NCBI GenBank assembly: GCA_001563965.1 | Contig: LKMS01000012.1 | Location: forward strand, 1 to 16,184 | Length of the DNA: 16,184 nucleotides | Direction: 5' to 3' | Source: Haloferacaceae archaeon PL-Br10_E2g29 | GTDB lineage: Archaea > Halobacteriota > Halobacteria > Halobacteriales > Haloferacaceae | Shown: positions 1 to 6,687 of the stretch, piece by piece | Layout of the letters: each line of letters begins with the position of its first letter | Position numbering within the stretch: the first letter of the stretch is position 1 | Position numbers and translations under genes: made by a program | The notes under the pieces: model-generated | Databases searched by the model: none | What the model was told of the DNA's origin: nothing | The model's input: only the letters and a program-made list of their open reading frames with translations

Positions 1-110
1 TCCGCAAGTCGAAGGCGGACAAACGGATCGTCAAACTCGTCGATGCGCCAAATCTCGCAGACGGCGAAGCGGTCATGCGCGTAAAGGGTGCCGGATTGAA
101 ACCCGAATAG
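1..110 (+). CDS. C-terminal end of an unrecognised protein (5' truncated)
   Basis: An open frame enters from the left edge (first full codon at base 3) and ends at TAG 108-110, giving the last 35 residues of a protein. The tail is lysine- and arginine-rich at first (RKSKADKRIVKLVD) and ends in GAGLKPE. The third-position GC bias is haloarchaeal, so I read it as a real gene end and not a chance frame. I do not recognise the family. The same-strand transporter gene starts 369 bases downstream behind its own promoters, so the two are probably separate transcription units. Confidence 0.6.
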   Translation, partial: RKSKADKRIVKLVDAPNLADGEAVMRVKGAGLKPE

Positions 111-231
111 TCGGCTGACTGCCAGTCAAACTGCGATACAACTGCTCGATTTTCGGCTGTATTTGTTCGACACCGTGTACTGCCAGTCCGGAAGCTGCGC
201 CAATATATACAAATAATCTGATAAAACAGTT

Positions 232-256
232 GTCAACTTGTTTGGCAAGTATTGAC
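232..256. repeat. Imperfect inverted repeat, possible operator
   Basis: GTCAACTTG (232-240) and CAAG-TA-TTGAC (246-256) pair over nine bases with a two-base bulge around a five-base centre. The repeat lies between the first and second TATATAC boxes. A dimeric regulator could bind here, but I do not recognise the motif as a known site. Confidence 0.35.
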
Positions 257-360
257 GCACTTCCGGCGAATGTATGTCCTTATATACATATTATTAAATC
301 CTATACTTGACGGTTGTCTATTATTGTGTGCGAATATAGCGGAATGTCAACGGCTACCAT

Positions 361-367
361 TATATAC
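361..367 (+). promoter_or_regulatory. Proximal TATA box for amt
   Basis: TATATAC is the closest of the three boxes to the transporter start at 479. By archaeal spacing it would start transcription near base 390, leaving a leader of about 90 bases. The 281-287 and 204-210 boxes would give longer leaders. There is no clear Shine-Dalgarno motif before the ATG, only a G-rich run at 467-471. Confidence 0.45.
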
Positions 368-478
368 GTCCATTCCATGAGCTACACTCGTGATTCAGAG
401 CACAAACACGCGTATCGATGGTGGAATCGTCCATGATTGTAAACCTGTCCGCGGATCGACTCCAGCGGGGGCGGCCTA

Positions 479-2221
479 ATGGTAACCCTGCTTGAAGTCA
501 CTGCGGCCGACCTCGAACAGCTCGCGACGGGCATGAACCTGATGTGGGCGCTCACGGTGACGTTCCTCATTTTCTTCATGCATGCCGGCTTCGCGATGTT
601 GGAGGCCGGACAGGTTCGTTCGAAGAACGTCGCCAACCAGCTCACCAAGAACATGCTCACGTGGGCGGTGGGCATCGGCGTTTTCTTCGTCATCGGCATG
701 GGAATCTCGAACAACGTCGGGTCGCTCCTCGGTGGTGGGGAGGCCTCGGCACTGACGATGTTTGGTGGCGACCCGGTCGCAAACTCGTTTGACTGGGTCA
801 TGTGGCTCTTCAGCGCCGTGTTCGCGATGACTGCCGCAACCATCGTGTCGGGTGCGGTTGCCGGCCGCGCGAAACTCCGCGCGTACGTCGCCTACACCTT
901 CCTACTGGCCGCCGTCATCTACCCCGTCGTCGCCGGCATGGTCTGGTATGCCCCCGGTGGCACGCCAATACTCGCCGGCCTCGGCTTCGCTGACTTCGCG
1001 GGCGGCATGGTCGTCCACGGCGTTGGTGGTGTGGCCGGTCTCACCGCCGCGTGGGTGCTCGGCGCTCGCATGGACAAGTACAACGAGGACGGCTCCTCGA
1101 ACGTGATTCCGGGCCACTCGATGGCGTTTGCCGTGCTCGGCACGCTCATCCTGTGTTTCGGCTGGTTCGGCTTCAACGTCGGCACCGCCGCAACCGTGAT
1201 CGACGGCTCGACGTTCGAACTCGCTGACTTCAGCTACGTCGGCAGTGTTGCCGCGGTGACTGCCCTCGGTATGGGTCTCGGTGCGATCGGCGCGGCGGCC
1301 GTTTCGCTGTACCTCAACGGTAAGGTCGACACGCTGTACGTCGCCAACGGCATGCTCGCCGGCCTCGTCGGCGTCACCGGTCCAACGGACCTCATCACGC
1401 CGATGGGCGCGATCGCGATCGGCTTCCTCGCTGGTGCACAGCTTCCGATCGTCTTCCGCTTTGTCGAGAACAGACTCAAGATCGACGACGTCTGTGCGGT
1501 GTTCCCGGTCCACGGTAGTGCCGGTATGCTCGGTCTGATCATCTACCCGCTGTGGTCCAACGCCAGTGGGGCGACCGTCATCGGCGGCGGCCTCGTCAGC
1601 GGCGGAATCCTCTCGATTGACGCCGGCGCGTTCGTTCCACAGATCATCGGCGTCGCCGTGATCACCATCTGGACGGTGCTGGCAACCGCCGCCGTCTGGG
1701 GTGGACTCAAAGCCATCGGCGAGGCTCGCGTCACTCCCGAACACGAACGCGACGGTCTCGACAGCTCCGAACACGGCGTCGACACCTACCCCGAATTCGG
1801 CGGCCAGCGCCTTGCAACTGATGGCTCGGGCAGCGTCGACGAGTACGATATCCGAACCGACGGTGGCACGGACGACGCCGAACTCAAAATGATCGTCTCG
1901 GTGATTCGTCCCGAAAAACTCGGCGCAGTCAAACAGGCGCTCGCCGAAGTTGGCGCGCCCTCGCTGACGGTCACCAACGTCTCCGGTCGTGGCAGCCAGC
2001 CCGCGAAAAAGGGTAGCTGGCGCGGTGAGGAGTACACGGTTGACCTCCACCAGAAGGTCAAAATCGAGTGCGTTGTCGCCGACATTCCAGCCGAAGACGT
2101 TGTCGCGGCGATCCGTGATGCGGCCAACACGGGCGAACCGGGCGACGGCAAAATCTTTGTTCTTGATGTCGCTGACGCTGTGCAGGTCCGAACCGGTGCA
2201 GACGGAACCGAGGCGGTCTAA
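479..2221 (+). CDS. amt: Ammonium transporter fused to a C-terminal PII (GlnK-like) domain
   Basis: Residues 1-417 form an Amt/Rh channel with about eleven membrane helices. The twin-His pore is visible: DFAGGMVVH carries the conserved Asp and first His, and DDVCAVFPVHG carries the second. Residues about 418-443 match the conserved cytoplasmic Amt tail (EARVTPE..GLD.SEHG..TYPEFG). After a Gly/Asp-rich linker, residues 471-580 are a full-length PII protein: VIRPEKL start, T-loop, RGEEY, and GDGKIFV signature. Aligned by eye to E. coli GlnB, Gly35, Gly37, Gln39 and Tyr51 are kept, Tyr46 is Trp and Arg101 is Gln. Inference: the PII domain senses 2-oxoglutarate, ADP and ATP and gates its own channel, a job normally done by a separate GlnK. 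No free-standing glnK is adjacent. The ATG at 479 gives the usual Amt N-terminus. Confidence 0.95.
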   Translation: MVTLLEVTAADLEQLATGMNLMWALTVTFLIFFMHAGFAMLEAGQVRSKNVANQLTKNMLTWAVGIGVFFVIGMGISNNVGSLLGGGEASALTMFGGDPVANSFDWVMWLFSAVFAMTAATIVSGAVAGRAKLRAYVAYTFLLAAVIYPVVAGMVWYAPGGTPILAGLGFADFAGGMVVHGVGGVAGLTAAWVLGARMDKYNEDGSSNVIPGHSMAFAVLGTLILCFGWFGFNVGTAATVIDGSTFELADFSYVGSVAAVTALGMGLGAIGAAAVSLYLNGKVDTLYVANGMLAGLVGVTGPTDLITPMGAIAIGFLAGAQLPIVFRFVENRLKIDDVCAVFPVHGSAGMLGLIIYPLWSNASGATVIGGGLVSGGILSIDAGAFVPQIIGVAVITIWTVLATAAVWGGLKAIGEARVTPEHERDGLDSSEHGVDTYPEFGGQRLATDGSGSVDEYDIRTDGGTDDAELKMIVSVIRPEKLGAVKQALAEVGAPSLTVTNVSGRGSQPAKKGSWRGEEYTVDLHQKVKIECVVADIPAEDVVAAIRDAANTGEPGDGKIFVLDVADAVQVRTGADGTEAV

Positions 2222-2314
2222 CACCGCCTCGCTAGTTGCTCGGTTCGATTACTCGAGATCCGCTTGCTAACCACGCTACATTGGTCTCGTTCCACGCTGT
2301 TTTCCGACGGAATC

Positions 2315-2324
2315 CGTGGCCACG
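2315..2324. repeat. 10-base perfect palindrome upstream of hemL
   Basis: CGTGGCCACG lies in the 202-base gap between the transporter and hemL, about 100 bases before the hemL start. The gap also contains a short direct repeat TTCGAACG around 2343-2366. These may be regulatory, but ten-base GC-rich palindromes also occur by chance in such DNA. Confidence 0.2.
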
Positions 2325-2407
2325 CCACGACGATTTCCGGTGGATTTTCTCGAACGTTTTCGAACGATAGCGGCAGACGGCTGGCTGCGACACGCACAAG
2401 TCGTGGC

Positions 2408-2412
2408 GGTGA
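2408..2412 (+). promoter_or_regulatory. Ribosome binding site deciding the hemL start
   Basis: GGTGA lies 11 bases before ATG 2424 and matches the anti-Shine-Dalgarno region. It supports that start over an in-frame ATG at 2316, whose extra 36 residues do not look like family sequence. There is no AT-rich box at -27 of 2424, so hemL probably has a leader, unlike most genes in this window. Confidence 0.5.
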
Positions 2413-2423
2413 GAACGGCCCGT

Positions 2424-3761
2424 ATGAACCACGAGCGGTCTCGCGAGCTGTATGGACGGGCGCTGTCGGTGTTGGCCGGCGGGGTCAACTCCTCGGTCCG
2501 GGCAACCAAGCCGTACCCCTTCTTTATCGAGCGCGGCGACGGTGCGCACGTTATCGACGCCGACGGCAACCGGTATCTCGACTACGTGATGGGCTACGGT
2601 CCGCTGTTGTACGGCCACACGCTGCCCGATCCTGTTCAGTCGGCGGTGCAGGCACACGCCTCGGCCGGGCCGATGTACGGCGCACCGACCGAAATCGAGG
2701 TCGAACTCGCCGAGTTCGTTTCGCGTCACGTGCCGAGCGTCGAGATGCTCCGCTTTGTCAACTCGGGTACCGAGGCGACCGTTTCGGCCGTCCGGCTCGC
2801 CCGTGGCCACACCGGCCGAAACAAAATCGTCGTCATGCAGGGAGGCTACCACGGGGCCCAAGAGTCGACGCTTGTCGACGGCGACGCCGAGAATCCTCGC
2901 CCGTCGACCGCGGGCATTCCCCAGTCGTTTGCCGAGCACACGCTGCCGATCCCGTTCAACGATCCCGAGGCGGCCGAGCGGGTGTTCGAACAGCACGGCG
3001 ACGACATCGCAGCGGTGCTCACCGAACCGATTTTGGGGAATATGGGAATTGTGATGCCGGTCGACGGCTACCACGAAACGCTCCGTGACCTCTGTGACGA
3101 CCACGGCTCGTTGTTGATTTTCGACGAGGTCATCACCGGCTTCCGGGTCGGTGGCTTGCAGTGTGCGCAGGGAAAATTCGGGGTGACACCCGATCTAACG
3201 ACGTTCGGCAAAATCGTTGGCGGCGGCTTTCCGGTCGGCGCGATTGGCGGCCGCGCGGATCTCATCGAGCACTTTTCGCCCTCGGGCGACGTCTTCCAGT
3301 CGGGCACGTTTTCGGGCCATCCCGTCACGATGGCCGCCGGACTGGCGAATCTCGAATACGCCGCCGAACACGACGTGTACGAGCACATCAACAGCCTCGG
3401 CGAGCAGCTTCGTGCGGGGCTGTCCGACCTGCTTGCCGACCACGCACCCGAGTACACCGTCGTCGGCACCGACAGCATGTTCAAAGTCATTTTCACCCGA
3501 CATGGCGCGGCCGACCGGGCTCCGGCGTGTGCGACCGGCTGTCAACAGGCCCCCGACTGCGCGCAGTTCGACGCCTGCCCGAAAACCGGTAGCGACGTTG
3601 CCGACGCCGACACGGAGCGCTGGGAGCGGCTGTTCTGGCACGCAATGAAGGAACAGGGCATCTTTCTCACGGCCAACCAGTACGAGTCGCAGTTCATCTC
3701 GTCCGCCCACACCGAAGCCGACATCGAGACGACGCTCGCGGCCTACGCCGAGGCGTTGTAG
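2424..3761 (+). CDS. hemL: Glutamate-1-semialdehyde 2,1-aminomutase
   Basis: HemL is the PLP enzyme that converts glutamate-1-semialdehyde to 5-aminolevulinate, the second step of the C5 route to tetrapyrroles. From ATG 2424 the protein is 445 residues, slightly longer than the usual about 430. Visible motifs are GGVNSSVRA near the N-terminus, NSGTEA (113-118), FDEVITGFR with the cofactor Asp (about 233-241), and FGKIVGGGFPVGA with the PLP lysine at 263. Between the C-terminal strands (about 361-392) is an insertion absent from the bacterial enzyme as I remember it. It has four cysteines (369, 373, 379, 385) spaced C-x3-C-x5-C-x5-C. The start at 2424 rests on family alignment and the GGTGA motif. 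The gene heads a tetrapyrrole block, 209 bases before hemC. Confidence 0.95.
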   Translation: MNHERSRELYGRALSVLAGGVNSSVRATKPYPFFIERGDGAHVIDADGNRYLDYVMGYGPLLYGHTLPDPVQSAVQAHASAGPMYGAPTEIEVELAEFVSRHVPSVEMLRFVNSGTEATVSAVRLARGHTGRNKIVVMQGGYHGAQESTLVDGDAENPRPSTAGIPQSFAEHTLPIPFNDPEAAERVFEQHGDDIAAVLTEPILGNMGIVMPVDGYHETLRDLCDDHGSLLIFDEVITGFRVGGLQCAQGKFGVTPDLTTFGKIVGGGFPVGAIGGRADLIEHFSPSGDVFQSGTFSGHPVTMAAGLANLEYAAEHDVYEHINSLGEQLRAGLSDLLADHAPEYTVVGTDSMFKVIFTRHGAADRAPACATGCQQAPDCAQFDACPKTGSDVADADTERWERLFWHAMKEQGIFLTANQYESQFISSAHTEADIETTLAAYAEAL

Positions 3762-3787
3762 TCGGCGGGTTTCGGAGTCGTCGCTGT

Positions 3788-3859
3788 CGACTTCCGCGTT
3801 GCTGTCAGCGTCCTCTTCCGGGTTGCCGTCGGCTTCGACTTCCGCGTTGTCGCCGGCCG
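3788..3859. repeat. 24-base imperfect tandem repeat, three units
   Basis: Three units start at 3788, 3812 and 3836. Units 1 and 3 share CGACTTCCGCGTTG exactly; unit 2 reads CCTCTTCCGGGTTG. The period is eight codons. In the hemL frame, past its stop, the plus strand reads as repeats of the type DFRVAVSV. The minus strand reads as acidic repeats of the type NAEVEAD. Neither frame belongs to a gene I can support. It may be decayed coding sequence or simple slippage expansion in the hemL-hemC gap. Confidence 0.6.
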
Positions 3860-3940
3860 CACGTACTGGGTCGTCGTCAACAACTCCTCCGCGTCGTCGC
3901 CTGCGGTTCCTCCGTTCGAGCCGACGCGCGAACTGGTGTG

Positions 3941-3947
3941 CTTTTGG
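3941..3947 (+). promoter_or_regulatory. TATA-like box for the hemC operon
   Basis: CTTTTGG is centred 27 bases before ATG 3971, the spacing for a leaderless haloarchaeal transcript. It also argues against the in-frame GTG at 3938, which lies upstream of the box. Confidence 0.45.
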
Positions 3948-3970
3948 CTCCCCAGTACAGAGAGCCGGGT

Positions 3971-5065
3971 ATGTCAGCACCGACAGCCGTCAGACTCGCG
4001 ACGCGGGGGTCGGATCTCGCACTGCGGCAGGCGGCGACCGTCCAATCGAAACTCGCCTCACGCCGCCGCGAGGTGACGCTCACCGAGGTCGACACGACGG
4101 GCGACCAGATTCGCGACGAGCTCATCCATCGGCTCGGCAAAACCGGCGCGTTCGTCCGCTCACTCGACGAGAAAGTCCTCTCTGGCGAGCTTGACGCGGC
4201 CGTTCACTCGCTCAAGGATATGCCGACCGAGATGCCCGACACGCTCGTCGTCGCCGCGGTTCCCGAACGCGCCCCCTCCGGCGACCTGCTCATTACGCCC
4301 GACGGCCTCGCGCTCGACGAGTTGCCCGACGGCGCGGTCGTCGGCACCGGCTCGCTTCGCCGGCAGGCCCAACTGCTCGCCGCTCGCCCGGATCTCTCGG
4401 TCGTCCCGTTGCGCGGCAACGTCGACACCCGGATCGAAAAACTGCTCGCCCCACGACTGCAACGCGAACACGAGACCCGACTTGACGCTCACGACGCGGG
4501 CGTTGAGAGCCCCGAAAACGACTACGACCGGACGCCCGACGAGTGGTTCGAGTCGCTGTCGGAGCTGGAACGCGAGGCGCTCGGCCGCGACGTTAAACGC
4601 GAACTCGACGCCATTGTTCTCGCCGAGGCCGGCATTCGCCGCAGCGGGTTGTTCGACTCGATCAGTTGCGTCAGACTCCCACGCGAATCGTTCGTTCCCG
4701 CGCCGGGACAGGGCGCGATCGCGGTGACTGCCACCGACGACGACGTCATTGACCAGATTCGCGACGCGGTCGATCACCCGCGTGCTCGCATCGAAACAAC
4801 GGTCGAACGGACGGTTCTCGCGTCGGTCGGCGGCGGCTGTATCGCGCCGATCGGTGTGAGCGCGATGCTTCGCGGAGCGTACGTCCATACCCGCGCGCAG
4901 ATTCTCAGCCACGACGGCACCGAGGTTGTCGAGGAGACGCGTGATCTGCCGGTCAGAACCTACGCGAAGGCAGCGCGGGCGTTTGGCGACGACCTCCGCG
5001 AGCGCGGCGCGGCCGACCTGATCGACGCGGCAAAAGCAACTGTCGAGGAGCGAGACAATGGCTGA
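3971..5065 (+). CDS. hemC: Hydroxymethylbilane synthase (porphobilinogen deaminase)
   Basis: HemC polymerises four porphobilinogens into hydroxymethylbilane. The protein is 364 residues against about 310 in bacteria. Motifs are RLATRGSDLALRQA (8-21), HSLKDMP with the catalytic Asp83, TGSLRRQAQL (126-135), LRGNVDTR (147-154) and PAPGQGA (243-249). GGGCIAPIG carries Cys290, the attachment point of the dipyrromethane cofactor. The extra length is an acidic insertion at about 159-207, between the NVDTR strand and the ELDAIVLAEAG strand. The start is ATG 3971, chosen from the family N-terminus and the TATA-like box at -27. It overlaps the following methyltransferase gene by eight bases, indicating one transcript. 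Confidence 0.96.
   Translation: MSAPTAVRLATRGSDLALRQAATVQSKLASRRREVTLTEVDTTGDQIRDELIHRLGKTGAFVRSLDEKVLSGELDAAVHSLKDMPTEMPDTLVVAAVPERAPSGDLLITPDGLALDELPDGAVVGTGSLRRQAQLLAARPDLSVVPLRGNVDTRIEKLLAPRLQREHETRLDAHDAGVESPENDYDRTPDEWFESLSELEREALGRDVKRELDAIVLAEAGIRRSGLFDSISCVRLPRESFVPAPGQGAIAVTATDDDVIDQIRDAVDHPRARIETTVERTVLASVGGGCIAPIGVSAMLRGAYVHTRAQILSHDGTEVVEETRDLPVRTYAKAARAFGDDLRERGAADLIDAAKATVEERDNG
5046..5050 (+). promoter_or_regulatory. Ribosome binding site for the methyltransferase, inside hemC
   Basis: A GGAG motif within the last codons of hemC lies about seven bases before ATG 5058. It supports that start over an in-frame ATG at 5103 and fits an internal operon gene. Confidence 0.6.
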
Positions 5066-5921
5066 GCCAGTTGACGAACGCGCGCTCAACGACGCCGTCG
5101 GGATGGTGTATCTCGTCGGCAGCGGTCCCGGCGATCCAGAACTGCTGACGGTAAAGGCAAAACGACTACTTGACAGCGCCGATGTGGTGCTACATGACAA
5201 ACTGCCGGGGCCGACGATTCTCGGCCAGATTCCCGCCGACAAACGTGAGGATGTCGGCAAGCGCGCGACCGGCGAGTGGACGCCACAGGAGTACACCAAC
5301 CAGCGGCTGGTCGAACTCGCCGAGCAGGGAAAAACCGTCGTCCGACTCAAGGGTGGCGACCCGTTCGTTTTTGGTCGCGGCGGCGAGGAGATGCAGTATC
5401 TCGCGGCTCACGATATCCCGTTCGAGGTCGTCCCCGGCATTACGTCGGCGGTCGCCGGCGCGGGCGTTGCCGGCATTCCGGTGACCCACCGCGATCACGT
5501 TTCGACCGTTTCGTTCGTGACGGGTCACGAGGATCCCACAAAGAAGGAGTCGGCGGTCGACTGGGAGGCGCTCGCGGCGACCGGTGGCACGCTCGTCGTG
5601 CTCATGGGCGTCGGCAAACTTCCGCTGTACACAGACGTGCTGCTCGACGCGGGAATGGATCCCGAGACGCCGGTCGCACTGGTTGAACGCGCGACATGGC
5701 CCAATATGCAGGTCGCAACCGGCACGCTGGCGTCGATCGTCGAGGTTCGCGACCGCGAGGGAATCACGCCACCGGCGCTCACCGTGATCGGCGAGGTTGC
5801 GGCCATTCGTGAGGAGGTCGTCGCCTTTCTTCGCAATCAGGTGCTGACCGAGCGCGATGTAAGCGAGGCCGCTGGCGACATCGACGCTGTGCCCGATGAC
5901 TCTGCGGAGGAAACTCGATGA
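5058..5921 (+). CDS. cobA: Uroporphyrinogen-III C-methyltransferase
   Basis: This SAM-dependent tetrapyrrole methylase adds two methyl groups to uroporphyrinogen III to make precorrin-2, the branch point to sirohaem, cobalamin and the sirohaem-dependent archaeal haem pathway. It is 287 residues and stands alone, without the CysG dehydrogenase/ferrochelatase part. Family motifs are clear: YLVGSGPGDPELLT (18-31), RLKGGDPFVFGRGGEE (96-111), VPGITSA (125-131), IPVTHRDHVSTVSFVTGH (140-157) and LMGVGKL. The usual YDRLV segment reads HDKLP here. It overlaps hemC by eight bases and hemD by four. The acidic tail after about residue 260 is not conserved. The name SUMT/SirA/CobA depends on which pathway is meant. 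Confidence 0.94.
   Translation: MAEPVDERALNDAVGMVYLVGSGPGDPELLTVKAKRLLDSADVVLHDKLPGPTILGQIPADKREDVGKRATGEWTPQEYTNQRLVELAEQGKTVVRLKGGDPFVFGRGGEEMQYLAAHDIPFEVVPGITSAVAGAGVAGIPVTHRDHVSTVSFVTGHEDPTKKESAVDWEALAATGGTLVVLMGVGKLPLYTDVLLDAGMDPETPVALVERATWPNMQVATGTLASIVEVRDREGITPPALTVIGEVAAIREEVVAFLRNQVLTERDVSEAAGDIDAVPDDSAEETR
5906..5910 (+). promoter_or_regulatory. Ribosome binding site for hemD
   Basis: GGAGG sits seven bases before ATG 5918, inside the end of the methyltransferase gene. It is the strongest Shine-Dalgarno match I found in the window and fits translation of an internal operon gene through the ATGA overlap at 5918-5921. Confidence 0.7.
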
Positions 5922-6664
5922 GCGAGTCGCCCCGCGTTGCCGTGTTCCGCCCCGGCGACGACCGGATCGAGACGGCCGTCGCCGTGCTCGAATCGCTCGA
6001 CGCAACGCCCGTGGCCGATCCGATGCTCAAGATCGAGTCGACCGGTGCTGTTCCGGGCGGAAACAGCGACTACGTCGTGTTTACGAGCAAAACCGGCATC
6101 GAACTCGCTGTCGACTCGGGCTGGTCGCCCGGCGCGACGACCCTCGTCAGCATCGGACCGGGGACGACTGCCGCCGCGAACCGCGCCGGCTGGCAGGTCG
6201 ACCGCGAACCTGACACCTACAGCTCTGCGGGTCTCGTTTCGCTGCTTCGCGACGAGGCTGCGGGAAAAACCGTCGAGGTCGCCCGCAGCGATCACGGTAG
6301 CCCGGTGCTGCTCGAAGGGCTCCGCGAGGCGGGCGCCGACGTGACCGAAACCGTGCTCTACCGCCTGGTTCGTCCCTCCGAAGCGGGTCACTCCGCAGAA
6401 CTGGCCGCCGACGGCGACCTCGCGGCGGCCGCCTTCACCTCGTCGCTGACGGTCGAACACTTTCTGTCGGCCGCCGAGGAGCGTGGCATCCGTGCGGAGG
6501 CGCTCGCCGGCCTCAATCGGGCGGTCGTCGGCACAATCGGCGAGCCAACGCGCGACACCGCCGAATCGCTCGGCATCGCTGTCGACGTGGTGCCGGATGA
6601 GGCGACGTTTGAGGCGCTGGCGACGGCGGTCGTTGCGCGGACGAAAACCAGCGACGCGACCTGA
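5918..6664 (+). CDS. hemD: Uroporphyrinogen-III synthase
   Basis: HemD closes hydroxymethylbilane into uroporphyrinogen III with inversion of ring D. The family is poorly conserved, but this 248-residue protein has its pattern: RVAVFRPGDD at the start, DYVVFTSKTGIELA (about 50-63), VSIGPGTTAAANRAGWQ, VEVARSDHGSPVLLEGLREAGADVTETVLYRL, and near the end AAAFTSSLTVEHFL and VGTIGEPTRDTAESLGI. It starts in a four-base ATGA overlap with the methyltransferase, so substrate supply (HemC), closure (HemD) and methylation are encoded on one message. It ends 23 bases before the stop of the converging nuclease gene, with no obvious T-tract terminator between them. Confidence 0.94.
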   Translation: MSESPRVAVFRPGDDRIETAVAVLESLDATPVADPMLKIESTGAVPGGNSDYVVFTSKTGIELAVDSGWSPGATTLVSIGPGTTAAANRAGWQVDREPDTYSSAGLVSLLRDEAAGKTVEVARSDHGSPVLLEGLREAGADVTETVLYRLVRPSEAGHSAELAADGDLAAAAFTSSLTVEHFLSAAEERGIRAEALAGLNRAVVGTIGEPTRDTAESLGIAVDVVPDEATFEALATAVVARTKTSDAT

Positions 6665-6687
6665 GGGATTCGTGTTGCCCGGCTCGA

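Larger units (their letters stand above)
111..478 (+). promoter_or_regulatory. AT-rich control region upstream of the ammonium transporter
   Basis: This 368-base gap is the longest AT-rich stretch in the window and holds no convincing gene. It contains three TATATAC boxes (204-210, 281-287, 361-367), an inverted repeat (232-256), and a 10-base direct repeat ACTGCCAGTC at 118-127 and 179-188. The first copy of that repeat sits in the short palindrome GACTG-C-CAGTC (117-127). The layout suggests a heavily regulated promoter, as expected for a nitrogen-controlled transporter. Which box is used cannot be decided from sequence alone. Confidence 0.6.

Noticed and set aside
902..2224. Long minus-strand open frame opposite the transporter gene
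   Set aside because: It mirrors the codon bias of the Amt gene on the other strand, as is common in GC-rich DNA. Its translation shows no domain, and the Amt-PII reading is certain.
3938..3970. Upstream GTG start for hemC adding 11 residues
   Set aside because: The TATA-like box at 3941-3947 lies after this GTG, and the family N-terminus fits ATG 3971.
3195..3980. Minus-strand frame with acidic repeats spanning the hemL end and the hemL-hemC gap
   Set aside because: Most of it lies opposite hemL and has Arg-rich shadow composition. Only the 24-base repeat part looks acidic, so I report the repeat and not a gene.
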